Of a stretch of 64,000 nt of DNA, positions 25,151 through 33,657 are shown one piece after another (within the stretch, counting starts at the first letter, position 1; each line of letters begins with the position of its first letter). This stretch comes from Sphingobacterium sp. UBA2700 (GTDB lineage Bacteria; Bacteroidota; Bacteroidia; Sphingobacteriales; Sphingobacteriaceae). The stretch spans positions 1 through 64,000 of the forward strand of contig DELI01000036.1 in assembly GCA_002354335.1 (NCBI GenBank), written 5' to 3'. The notes under the pieces were generated by a model. The model did no database searches, was not told the DNA's origin, and saw only the letters and a list, made by a program, of their open reading frames with translations. The position numbers and the translations under genes were made by a program.

Positions 25151-27097
25151 ATGAATTCAATATTTAAGATTTTGGTTACATCCAGGATGTTCCAAATTTG
25201 GATGGTGATCCTAGTAATGCCGATCATACTTGGTTCCTGTCGGAAAGATATCGAGAGAGGTTCAGGCGGTGAACCAAAATTAGTGATCAATGTGGGCGGT
25301 ATTGTTGCACCAGTACAGCCTAACCCAATAAAAGCATCGTCTGCCATTGAACTCGAAGGCATCTCATCTTCCAATACCAATGTCAAACAATCAATGAAGG
25401 TAGGTCAGTTTTCAATGGATCTACAGGCTTCTAAGGAAGATATGGATCTGAACCTTAGGCAACCGAACATGTTGAGCAGTACTCCGCGATCTGTTTCAAA
25501 TAACGGTGCATTAAAGAGTGCCGTCGTGAAGATGAGTGCGGGTATAAAATATCGTGTGCTACTTGTTAATACCCTGACACAGCAGGTGGAGATGGACTTT
25601 GTAGCAACCGCAGGTGAAATGCTAGAAATTGCTGTTGTAGAAGGTAGAACCTATCAATGGTGCGCCTATTCTTATAATTCAAGTGATGAGGCTGATCTAG
25701 GATCCGTAAATCTTGTGGCTCCAACTATATATTCCAAACCAGATAAGCCGCTGTTATTTGCCACTGGACAAATAACCGCGGTGCTAGGCACGACTCCAAT
25801 CTCGATAAACTTTCAACATCAGATGGCGCAATTAAAAGTAGAAGTGGACACAAAGGGAATGTTCGGGGATATCGTAGATATTTCCGCCTCTTTTGCGGCG
25901 AATACAATTAAGGGTGGCGAGTTCAACTTATTGACGGGAGCATTCCAAGGCAACTTGTATACCGAAGAGGGCGTTGGTCTACTTAACTTCAAGAATAAGG
26001 ATACGAGTTCGAATCAGGTAAAGGTGGCAAGTTTTTATACGGCAGATGTCAACTGCAATTCCTTTGAGGTTCAATTTGCAGATTTGAATGTAAAATTGAT
26101 CAACGGCAATACGGAGTCTTTAGCGGGTAAATTTCCGGACGGTGGATCAGTTACTTTTGGAACCTATAACGGTTCAAGTAAAGGAAAGGTGTTAAATGGA
26201 GTGATGAAGATGTGGAAGGTATTTCCAAGAAAGACAATTTTGCACATCGAGGGAAATGCCGCCTTTAGTTATGGCGCTTCGGTTCCAACCTTGGCCTCGG
26301 GTGCATTCTTAAGAAGCTCTTATAATTTTGGGCCTCAAAGTAACTATATGCGTATTGAGGGGTTTGACCACGTTGTCATTTCCCCGCTTGCAAACAGTTT
26401 AAGGGATAAATTAGCAAACCCTGCAACTTATCCAGATGTAGTCATTGCCGGCATGTTTGCTGGATTTAACGCGGCTGATTATGATGCCTTATACAATTAC
26501 ATCGAAAGAGGGGGAGTTGTCTTTTTAATGATCGAAACGGAAACGCCGAACGTCGAAAATTTTATGACGAAAATATTCGGCACTCCAATCGACGCAGTAA
26601 TTCATGATGCCGCCGGAGCCGTTTATAAAATGACGACAGAAGATGCCGATGTGTTGAACTATTGTTTCGGCGACGTTCGAGGCGTTTATTGGGGGGAGGA
26701 TGGCTCGCATAGTCTATATCTGAACGGTATTCCAGCATCATCCGTTATCAGTTATACCGGTTCATCCCGAAACTTTGCTGCGGCAACAGGATTGACCATG
26801 TTTAGACATAAAACAAAGCATTTCTTCTATGTAGGTGATACCAGTTTTTTGTCATGTAATAAACTAAATGGCGAGACAAGCAGCTATATTTACTTTCCTT
26901 TCGCCACAACGACCGATGGCCATGATTTTCCAGTTCCTAAATCGAAGTTTGGGGAGCTCGCAGCACCCGGTTCGCCCGATTATCCGCAATTCAACTATGT
27001 TAATTATGCCAAGGTATATAATGCTGTTATTTTTGGAAATGTATTCGCTCGATTGGTTGCGACGTCCCATTATATGGGGATCAATCGTAACCCGTAG
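25151..27097 (+). CDS. Fimbrillin-like lipoprotein with a Rossmann/GATase-like C-terminus (copy C)
   Basis: A 648-aa paralogue of copies A and B. The signal ends in ILGSC with RKD after the lipid Cys. Common blocks are YRVLLVNTLTQQVEMDF, YQWCAYSYNSSDE, INFQHQMAQLKVEVDTKGMF, KMWKVFPRKTILHIEGNAAF, YPDVVIAGMFAGF, YIERGGVVFLMIE, FGDVRGVYWGEDGS, MFRHKTKHFFYVGDTSFLS and FGNVFARLVATSHYMGI. It ends the run of three cassettes and is closed by a terminator shared with the Crp/Fnr gene. Surface location is inferred from the lipobox. Confidence 0.8.
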   Translation: MNSIFKILVTSRMFQIWMVILVMPIILGSCRKDIERGSGGEPKLVINVGGIVAPVQPNPIKASSAIELEGISSSNTNVKQSMKVGQFSMDLQASKEDMDLNLRQPNMLSSTPRSVSNNGALKSAVVKMSAGIKYRVLLVNTLTQQVEMDFVATAGEMLEIAVVEGRTYQWCAYSYNSSDEADLGSVNLVAPTIYSKPDKPLLFATGQITAVLGTTPISINFQHQMAQLKVEVDTKGMFGDIVDISASFAANTIKGGEFNLLTGAFQGNLYTEEGVGLLNFKNKDTSSNQVKVASFYTADVNCNSFEVQFADLNVKLINGNTESLAGKFPDGGSVTFGTYNGSSKGKVLNGVMKMWKVFPRKTILHIEGNAAFSYGASVPTLASGAFLRSSYNFGPQSNYMRIEGFDHVVISPLANSLRDKLANPATYPDVVIAGMFAGFNAADYDALYNYIERGGVVFLMIETETPNVENFMTKIFGTPIDAVIHDAAGAVYKMTTEDADVLNYCFGDVRGVYWGEDGSHSLYLNGIPASSVISYTGSSRNFAAATGLTMFRHKTKHFFYVGDTSFLSCNKLNGETSSYIYFPFATTTDGHDFPVPKSKFGELAAPGSPDYPQFNYVNYAKVYNAVIFGNVFARLVATSHYMGINRNP

Positions 27098-27162
27098 AAA
27101 ATACGCTATTCGCTGTAGCTTGCGAAGGCTTAGTCATAAGGTACTTTTAGTTTTATAAAAAT

Positions 27163-27195
27163 AGAGAGACTACTCGCAAGGGTAGTCTCTCTTTG
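27163..27195. terminator. Bidirectional terminator
   Basis: AGAGAGACTAC (27163-27173) and GTAGTCTCTCT (27182-27192) pair perfectly. A- and T-rich flanks on both sides serve the plus-strand lipoprotein gene and the minus-strand regulator gene. Confidence 0.85.
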
Positions 27196-27217
27196 ATTAG
27201 GGGTTGCAGACGGACTG

Positions 27218-27829
27218 CTAGTTCAGCCCATCGGCAGGGACAAATACCTTCCCTTTAATAATTTGCAAGATTTCTTTTCTTTCCATCTGCTTCATGGTCC
27301 GGATAATCGTTTCCACACGCAAGCCTGTCATATTCGCAAGCTGTTGTCGCGTCAACATAAGCCGATGGCATTCCTGACATATGAGTCGTCGGTCTTCGTT
27401 CAATTTATGAATTAGCTTGAGCAAGATATCCTCTGGCCGGAAATTGCAGACGAGACTCGTTAGGAATTGTTTAAAATGGAGATCCTTAGCGATTTTTTGA
27501 GCAAAGAATTGATAGAAGCAACTGTACTCCTTCAGTATTTCTTTAAATCCGTCCTTGCTAACTTTAATTAGAGTAGTGGGGGAGTCGGCGACAGCAGTAA
27601 TTCCGTGAAGCCCGTCATCAAAAATTGCAACTTCACCAAATCCATCATTCGCACAGGCCACCTTGTGTAATACCTCTCGGCCATCGTCTAAGAAATTACT
27701 TAAACGGACGCGACCGGTAAGGATCTGATAGTAATAATTACTATTACTATTCTCGTGGTAGATTACTTCTCCAGCATCAACATTCTTTTTGACCGCTCCT
27801 TTTTCCAAAAGTATTTCGATTGGAATCAT
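27218..27829 (-). CDS. Crp/Fnr-family transcriptional regulator
   Basis: A 203-aa regulator. Residues about 1-120 are the cyclic-nucleotide-binding-type beta roll (VIYHENSNSNYYYQILTGRV, GEVAIFDDG). Then come the dimer helix and the winged helix with LTRQQLANMTGLRVETIIRTMKQME as recognition region. There is no N-terminal Cys cluster as in FNR. A CQECH sequence (Cys-x-x-Cys-His) sits just before the helix-turn-helix and may bind a metal or be redox-active. It is divergent from the nos genes, as NO- or oxygen-sensing regulators of denitrification often are. Control of nos is inferred from position. Confidence 0.88.
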   Translation of the reverse strand: MIPIEILLEKGAVKKNVDAGEVIYHENSNSNYYYQILTGRVRLSNFLDDGREVLHKVACANDGFGEVAIFDDGLHGITAVADSPTTLIKVSKDGFKEILKEYSCFYQFFAQKIAKDLHFKQFLTSLVCNFRPEDILLKLIHKLNEDRRLICQECHRLMLTRQQLANMTGLRVETIIRTMKQMERKEILQIIKGKVFVPADGLN

Positions 27830-27862
27830 AGTCTAAATGTTTTAGAAATAATAAATATTAAC

Positions 27863-27929
27863 CAAAACTATTAACAGCTACCTGTTTATCCGCTGATATG
27901 TGTCAACTCAAAATGTGATTAAAATCACA
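27863..27929 (-). promoter_or_regulatory. Promoter of the Crp/Fnr gene with Crp-type palindrome
   Basis: TAGTTTTG on the minus strand (27863-27870) fits TAnnTTTG. The palindrome TGTGATTAAAATCACA (27914-27929, TGTGA-N6-TCACA) is centred about 51 bp upstream of it, near -62, a class I activator or autoregulation position. Confidence 0.5.
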
Positions 27930-28041
27930 ATTTCCAGCAATGCCCTCATAAATAAGGTGCTATGGTATTTTTTACCGCTTCTTGATAGAAGTCGTTTTCT
28001 AAATATGATTGAACGCATAAAATCACTGCTATTTGTCAAGA

Positions 28042-28049
28042 TACCTTTG
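28042..28049 (+). promoter_or_regulatory. Predicted -7 element of the nos operon
   Basis: TACCTTTG matches TAnnTTTG perfectly, 50 bp before the cytochrome c gene. No good -33 TTTG lies at the usual distance, which suggests that an activator is needed. Confidence 0.45.
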
Positions 28050-28098
28050 TAATAACAATAATACATGATCTCTTCGGAGTAAGGAAAACTGACAAACT

Positions 28099-28575
28099 AT
28101 GAAAAAACTAATGGTATTCTGTTTGATCGCGGTGTCAATCTACGCCTGTTCTTCAAACAACAACGACAACAAAAACGCGGAGTCTACTTCAGAGGTAAGT
28201 GCTCCTGCGAGCAACGATGCGAGTGCTTACGACGAGCATCGTGGAGAGGGAAAATTTACTAACGTGGAAATCGGCGAGAAGTTAGATCCCGCAATGGCCG
28301 CGAAAGGCAAGCTCGTTGCTGATGTTAAATGTGCATCATGCCACAAACTGACAGACGAGCGACTAGTAGGACCAGGATGGAAGGGCGTCACAGAACGTAG
28401 AAAAGCAGAATGGGTGATGAACTTTGTAACAAATCCTGATCCGATGTTAGACAAAGACCCAGCATTACAAGCGCAATTAGAATTGTGTTTAGTGCGCATG
28501 CCCAATCAGAATATTACTGATGAGGAAGCACGTCAAGTCTATGAATATATGCGCGAAAATGATGGTGTCAAATAA
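28099..28575 (+). CDS. Cytochrome c lipoprotein of the nos cluster
   Basis: A 158-aa c-type cytochrome. The N-terminal signal has a lipobox (SIYAC), followed by a Ser/Asn-rich linker to about residue 60. The heme motif CASCH is at residues 78-82, and a Met in LVRMPNQNI is the likely sixth ligand. A small cytochrome c gene next to nosZ is common in clade II clusters, where it is thought to pass electrons to NosZ. 38 bp before nosZ, the first gene of the transcript. Confidence 0.88.
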   Translation: MKKLMVFCLIAVSIYACSSNNNDNKNAESTSEVSAPASNDASAYDEHRGEGKFTNVEIGEKLDPAMAAKGKLVADVKCASCHKLTDERLVGPGWKGVTERRKAEWVMNFVTNPDPMLDKDPALQAQLELCLVRMPNQNITDEEARQVYEYMRENDGVK

Positions 28576-28613
28576 TAGATAGCACATTTTATTAACCCCA
28601 AATTCATAATATA

Positions 28614-30602
28614 ATGGAATTTAAAAAGTATGTATTAGCAGGGTTGGCAGCGGCGACGCTGATGTCAACTTTCCAGTCCTGTAAGCCGAAAGGCGCAAGC
28701 GAAGCCGTAAGTGGCAATGCTGCCGAGAAAGCTTACGTAGCCCCCGGGAAACTCGATGAATTTTACAACTTCGTGTCTGGAGGTTTCAGTGGACAGTTAG
28801 CAGTTTATGGTTTGCCGTCGGGTAGACTATTACGTGTAATTCCGGTCTTTTCTTTGGACCCGGAAAAAGGATGGGGATTTAGTGAGGAAACCAAACCAAT
28901 GTTGGAAACATCACATGGAAATGTGCCTTGGGATGATTTGCACCACGTGCAGATCTCAAAAACCGATGGTGAATATGACGGTAAGTGGGTATTCGTAAAT
29001 GCGAATAATACACCACGTATCGCTCGTGTAGATTTAACAACTTTCCGTACAGCGGAGATCTTAGAATTGCCGAATAGCGGTGGTAACCACTCATCGCCAT
29101 TTATTACCGAGAATACAGAGTATGTTGTAGCGGGTACTCGTTTCTCTGTTCCACCGGATGATAGAGATGGTGATGTGCCGATCAATTCTTACAAAAAGAA
29201 TTTCCGTGGTACGTTGAGCTTTGTGAGCGTGAATAAAGACAACGGTAACATGGATTTAGCATTCCAGATCGAAACCCCTGGTGTAAACTACGATTTAAGC
29301 CGCGCCGGTAAAGGGAAATCGCATGGATGGTTCTTCTTCTCTACCTACAATACGGAACAGGCAAATACCCTATTGGAAGTAAATGCTTCGAAAAATGACA
29401 AGGACTTTATTCTTGCCGTGAACTGGAAAAAAGCAGAAGAGTATTTGAAAGCAGGTAAAGGTAGAAAGGTTTCTAATTTAAAATATGCGCATAACGTTTA
29501 TGACGAGAAATCGCATACGGCAAAATCTGAATTCAAAACAGAAACTATTGTCTTAAATGCGGAAGAATTAGAAGGTCTTTGTTACTACATCCCATGTCCT
29601 AAATCTCCACACGGAGTCGATGTAGATCCTACAGGTGAGTACATCGTAGGTTCTGGTAAACTAGCGGCTTTGATCCCTGTATTCTCTTTTGACAAAATGC
29701 AGAAAGCTATCGCCGGTAAAAAATTCGACGGCCAATTCGGTGGGATTCCAATTATCAAATACGAAGAAGCCTTGTATGGAGAGGTTGAAAAACCAGGTTT
29801 AGGTCCATTACACACAGAATTCGACGGTAAGGGAAATGCGATTACTTCATTCTTCGTATCATCTGAATTGGTGAAATGGAACATCAAAGACCTAAAGGTT
29901 ATCGATCGTGTTCCAACATATTACTCAACAGGTCACTTAATGATTCCAGGTGGAGATACAAAAACTCCAGATGCGAAATACGTAGTAGCTTACAACAAGA
30001 TCACAAAAGACCGTTATTTGCCAACAGGTCCTGAGTTATCTCAAAGTGCGCAGTTATTTGATATCTCTGGCGATAAGATGCAGCTGATTCTTGACTTCCC
30101 AACTATTGGTGAACCGCATCATGCGCAAGCGATGCGTGCAGATAAGATTAAGGAGCGTTCATTGAAAATTTATAAGATTGAAGAAAACTCACATCCTTTT
30201 GCTGCTAAAGGAGAGAAAGAAGCTCGTGTAGAACGCAAAGGCAACCAAGTTCATGTTTACTTAACAGCTATTCGTTCTCACTTTGCTCCGGATAATATTG
30301 AAGGTATTCAATTGGGCGATGAGGTTTATTTCCACGTAACAAACATTGAACAAGACTGGGATATGCCACACGGTTTTGCTGTTAAAGGCGCTAGAAACGG
30401 AGAATTATTAATCATGCCGGGAGAGACCCAAACTTTAAAATGGGTTCCTGATCGCGTTGGTGTATTCCCATTCTATTGTACCGACTTCTGTAGTGCTTTG
30501 CACCAGGAAATGCAAGGATATATCCGCATCTCTAAAAAAGGTAGCAATGTGCCAGTTACTTATAGCGTAGGTACTAATTTGCCTGCAGATAGTGCAAACT
30601 AA
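28614..30602 (+). CDS. nosZ: Nitrous oxide reductase (clade II, Sec-type)
   Basis: A 662-aa copper enzyme that reduces N2O to N2 in the periplasm. The N-terminus is a Sec lipoprotein-like signal (FQSCK) without the twin-arginine motif of clade I. The beta-propeller part holds the CuZ ligand region (LHHVQIS, HSSPF, GKSHGWFF, SPHGVDVDPTGE, PLHTEFDGKG, GEPHHAQAM). The C-terminal cupredoxin has the CuA motif YCTDFCSALHQEM (C-x3-C-x3-H-x2-M) and MPHGF. All expected ligand blocks are present, so it should be active. Followed closely by the accessory genes. Confidence 0.97.
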   Translation: MEFKKYVLAGLAAATLMSTFQSCKPKGASEAVSGNAAEKAYVAPGKLDEFYNFVSGGFSGQLAVYGLPSGRLLRVIPVFSLDPEKGWGFSEETKPMLETSHGNVPWDDLHHVQISKTDGEYDGKWVFVNANNTPRIARVDLTTFRTAEILELPNSGGNHSSPFITENTEYVVAGTRFSVPPDDRDGDVPINSYKKNFRGTLSFVSVNKDNGNMDLAFQIETPGVNYDLSRAGKGKSHGWFFFSTYNTEQANTLLEVNASKNDKDFILAVNWKKAEEYLKAGKGRKVSNLKYAHNVYDEKSHTAKSEFKTETIVLNAEELEGLCYYIPCPKSPHGVDVDPTGEYIVGSGKLAALIPVFSFDKMQKAIAGKKFDGQFGGIPIIKYEEALYGEVEKPGLGPLHTEFDGKGNAITSFFVSSELVKWNIKDLKVIDRVPTYYSTGHLMIPGGDTKTPDAKYVVAYNKITKDRYLPTGPELSQSAQLFDISGDKMQLILDFPTIGEPHHAQAMRADKIKERSLKIYKIEENSHPFAAKGEKEARVERKGNQVHVYLTAIRSHFAPDNIEGIQLGDEVYFHVTNIEQDWDMPHGFAVKGARNGELLIMPGETQTLKWVPDRVGVFPFYCTDFCSALHQEMQGYIRISKKGSNVPVTYSVGTNLPADSAN

Positions 30603-30613
30603 AAAAACTAAAG

Positions 30614-31210
30614 ATGAAAACTAACTACAACATGTCACCTTTGCACCGCGTCCTCATCGGACTCTGCGGGGTGGCTTTAGTAGCAGTCATCTTCTTACCT
30701 ATTTGGCGTATTGAGCTGGATGCAGCTCAATACCCCGAAGGGTTAGAACTGCAAATTTATAGTAATAAGTTAGCAGGGGAAGTTGAGATTATCAACGGAT
30801 TGAACCACTATATCGGTATGAAGACGCTGCATGCAGCTGACTTTATCGAATTCACGGTGCTGCCGTACATCATCGCTGCCTTTGCTGCCTTATTCCTTTT
30901 TGTTGCCATCCGCAACAAAAGAAAGGCCCTGTATTTCCTATTCTTTGCCTTCCTTCTTTTTGGTGTGGTGGCAATGGTTGATTTTTATGTCTGGGAGTAC
31001 AATTATGGGCATAATCTGGATCCTAATGCGCCTATTAAAGTGCCAGGGATGTCCTATCAACCTCCATTAATCGGCTATAAGCAATTACTGAACTTTGGAG
31101 CCTATTCAATCCCTGATATCGGAGGTTGGATATTTATCCTAGTTGGTGTCATCGTCGCTTATTGTTCAGTCCATGAATGGAGAAAATCAAAAAACACAAA
31201 ACTAGATTGA
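30614..31210 (+). CDS. Nos-cluster membrane protein
   Basis: A 198-aa protein with one helix near the N-terminus, a periplasmic loop with NGLNHYIGMKTLH and DFIEF, and three or so further helices. YVWEYNYGHNLDPNAPIKVPGMSYQPP is a conserved-looking loop. Such a protein follows nosZ in clade II clusters and is sometimes called NosB-like. Its His- and Met-bearing loops suggest metal or electron handling, but its role is not established. 11 bp after nosZ. Confidence 0.8.
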   Translation: MKTNYNMSPLHRVLIGLCGVALVAVIFLPIWRIELDAAQYPEGLELQIYSNKLAGEVEIINGLNHYIGMKTLHAADFIEFTVLPYIIAAFAALFLFVAIRNKRKALYFLFFAFLLFGVVAMVDFYVWEYNYGHNLDPNAPIKVPGMSYQPPLIGYKQLLNFGAYSIPDIGGWIFILVGVIVAYCSVHEWRKSKNTKLD

Positions 31211-31212
31211 TT

Positions 31213-31662
31213 ATGAAGAGCTGTAAGATTTTATTGCTATGCCTGAGTAGCCTGATGTTGCTGATGTTTGGATTGCAAGCTTGTCAAGGTAACAATGAAC
31301 CTAAGCCGATTAAGTATGGATCGGATCAGTGTGCATATTGTAAGATGACAGTGAGCGACCCTCGTTTCGGCACACAGCTACTGACTAAGAAAGGACGGGC
31401 TTATAACTTTGACGATGTTCAATGTATGGTCGCTTTCGTCAAAGAAAATCAAGTGAAGAAGGAAGATGTTGCGGTATTTTTCTTACCGGATTATTCAACA
31501 AATAAATTGTTGCCGGCGGAGAAGATGTTCTACTTAAAAAGTGAAAAACTAAAAAGTCCGATGCGCGGAGATATTGCTGCTTTTAGCAATAGCGCAGATT
31601 TGGAAAAAACAAAAGCCTCGGTAGGTGGGACTACCATGACATGGGACGATTTGTGGAAATAG
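31213..31662 (+). CDS. nosL: NosL copper chaperone lipoprotein
   Basis: A 149-aa lipoprotein (lipobox LQAC). The Cu(I) site is the Cys-Met-rich segment SDQCAYCKMTVSD, followed by GRAYNFDDVQCMVAFV as in NosL/TlpB-type proteins. NosL gives copper to apo-NosZ. I place the start at the ATG at 31213, two bases after the preceding stop, because the longer frame overlaps the previous gene. Next gene nosD starts 10 bp on. Confidence 0.93.
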   Translation: MKSCKILLLCLSSLMLLMFGLQACQGNNEPKPIKYGSDQCAYCKMTVSDPRFGTQLLTKKGRAYNFDDVQCMVAFVKENQVKKEDVAVFFLPDYSTNKLLPAEKMFYLKSEKLKSPMRGDIAAFSNSADLEKTKASVGGTTMTWDDLWK

Positions 31663-31672
31663 TTTGAACGCG

Positions 31673-32923
31673 ATGAGAAGTTTTGCCTTAAATATATTTA
31701 GTACAATGTTTGTTTATTGGATGGTAGCAGCGAGTTCTCATGCTGCTACCATTGAAATAGGCGTTGGAAAACCTGTAAAAAGGATAAAGGAAGGGATCGC
31801 GCTAGCCAAAGAGGGCGATACTGTATTAGTGCATGCGGGCGTATATAAAGAAGGTAATATTGTCATTGATAAACCCCTTACTTTCTTAGGAAAAGGAAAT
31901 CCGACCTTAGATGGACAAAAGAAATTTGAACCCTTGTCGATCAAATCCCATGGTGTTCTGGTACAGGGATTTACGTTCAAATCCTCTGGGCACTCCTCTT
32001 TGGATGATATCGCTGGGGTAAAAATTTATAACACGTATGATGTCAGAATTATAGATAACATTTTAGATGATAATTTCTTCGGAGTCTATTCGCAGAACTG
32101 TAAGCGATTAGAAATTCGCGGCAATAAGATTCGCGCTTATGGAAAAGCCGAGCAACTTATTGGCAACGGCATTCATGGGTGGAAGTCAGACAGCCTGGAC
32201 ATCCGAGAAAACGAGATCATTGGCCATCGAGATGGCGTCTATCTAGAATTCGTTACGCATACACATGTATTGAATAACCTATCCCAAGATAATCTTCGCT
32301 ACGGTCTGCATTTCATGTTTTCACATGATAATAGTTACGTAGGGAACACCTTCCGTTCGAATGGGGCGGGAGTAGCCGTGATGTACACAAAGAATGTGCA
32401 CATGGAAAATAACAGATTTGAAGAAAACTGGGGAGATGCGGCCTACGGTCTTCTCCTAAAAGATATATCCGATAGCCAAATTATCAATAACCATTTCGAA
32501 AGAAACACTACCGGAATTTTTATGGAAGGATCCAATCGGATCCAACTTGAACAAAACAATTTTAAGGACAACGGTTGGGCAATCAAAGTACAGGCAAGCT
32601 GCATGGATAATAGGTTTAAAGACAATAATTTCATGCAGAATACCTTTGATGTTGCTACAAATGGTGCCTTATCGCTTAACTATTTCGAGAATAACTTTTG
32701 GGACAAATACGAAGGATACGACCTGGATAAAGATGGAATTGGCGATATCCCTTTTCGCCCTGTTAGTTTGTTTTCGATGCTAGTAGAGCGCTATCCCTCG
32801 GCCATGCTGCTTTTTAGGAGCTTTATGGTCACCTTATTTGATCGTACAGAGAAGTTATTACCAAGTTTAACTCCCGAGAGCCTCAAAGATGAAAAGCCTC
32901 GAATGAAATCGATGAAAGTATGA
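31673..32923 (+). CDS. nosD: NosD periplasmic copper-delivery protein
   Basis: A 416-aa protein with a signal peptide and a right-handed parallel beta-helix of CASH-type repeats (VRIIDNILDDNFFGVYSQNC, LEIRGNKIRAYGKAEQ, NNHFERNTTGIFMEG). It acts with the NosFY ABC transporter in maturation of the CuZ centre. The ATG at 31673 is used; an in-frame TTG at 31664 is less likely. Its end overlaps the nosF start by four bases. Confidence 0.93.
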   Translation: MRSFALNIFSTMFVYWMVAASSHAATIEIGVGKPVKRIKEGIALAKEGDTVLVHAGVYKEGNIVIDKPLTFLGKGNPTLDGQKKFEPLSIKSHGVLVQGFTFKSSGHSSLDDIAGVKIYNTYDVRIIDNILDDNFFGVYSQNCKRLEIRGNKIRAYGKAEQLIGNGIHGWKSDSLDIRENEIIGHRDGVYLEFVTHTHVLNNLSQDNLRYGLHFMFSHDNSYVGNTFRSNGAGVAVMYTKNVHMENNRFEENWGDAAYGLLLKDISDSQIINNHFERNTTGIFMEGSNRIQLEQNNFKDNGWAIKVQASCMDNRFKDNNFMQNTFDVATNGALSLNYFENNFWDKYEGYDLDKDGIGDIPFRPVSLFSMLVERYPSAMLLFRSFMVTLFDRTEKLLPSLTPESLKDEKPRMKSMKV

Positions 32924-33657
32924 TTCAGATTCAACATATCACAAAGGAGTTTGGAAAGCTCAAAGCCTTAAATGATGTCAATCTCCAACTGGAAGGTGGA
33001 GAATGTATCGCTTTGATCGGACCAAATGGAAGCGGAAAGACCACCTTAATCAAGATGATTTTAGGAATGGTGGTTCCCAGTGCTGGCAATATCTTGTTCG
33101 AAGGGCAAAATATCCAACAAAAGTGGATTTATCGCAATGAGATTGGCTACATGCCGCAGATTGGGCAGTACCCGGAGAATATGACGATTGCGCAGGTCCT
33201 GGATATGATGAAAGATATCCGCAAGATGCCGGAAAGCCAATTGGATTTAGAGCTATACCATGCGTTCAATTTGCCTTCACTGCTGGGAAAGCGAATGGGA
33301 ACTTTGTCCGGTGGGACGCGTCAAAAAGTAAGCGCATGTTTAGCTTTTATGTTTTGTCCAAAAGCATTAATCCTGGATGAACCGACAGCCGGTCTTGATC
33401 CGCTATCTACCGAGATTCTAAAAGAGAAAATCCAGAAAGAGAAGAATAAAAATAAGCTGATCATCATCAGTTCACATGTACTTAGTGATCTGGACGATAT
33501 GGTTTCGCAGATAATTTATCTGCAAGATGGTCAACTGATCTTTCATAAATCATTGCAACAATTGAAAGAAGATACAGGAACTCAAAAATTATCGAAAGCG
33601 ATCGCTCAGATAATGACTGTTCCAAATCACCCTAACAAAGGAGCTGTCCATGAATAA
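32920..33657 (+). CDS. nosF: NosF ABC transporter ATPase
   Basis: A 245-aa ATPase with Walker A (GPNGSGKTT), signature (LSGGTRQK), Walker B (ALILDEPTAGLDP) and H-loop (SSHVLSDL). With NosY it powers transfer of sulfur or a related species for the CuZ centre. It overlaps nosD by 4 bp and nosY by 8 bp, a coupled operon. Confidence 0.95.
   Translation: MIQIQHITKEFGKLKALNDVNLQLEGGECIALIGPNGSGKTTLIKMILGMVVPSAGNILFEGQNIQQKWIYRNEIGYMPQIGQYPENMTIAQVLDMMKDIRKMPESQLDLELYHAFNLPSLLGKRMGTLSGGTRQKVSACLAFMFCPKALILDEPTAGLDPLSTEILKEKIQKEKNKNKLIIISSHVLSDLDDMVSQIIYLQDGQLIFHKSLQQLKEDTGTQKLSKAIAQIMTVPNHPNKGAVHE

Noticed and set aside
24979..25386. A 135-codon minus-strand ORF
   Set aside because: Antisense to the small gene 24950-25141 and the lipoprotein start; no recognisable protein.
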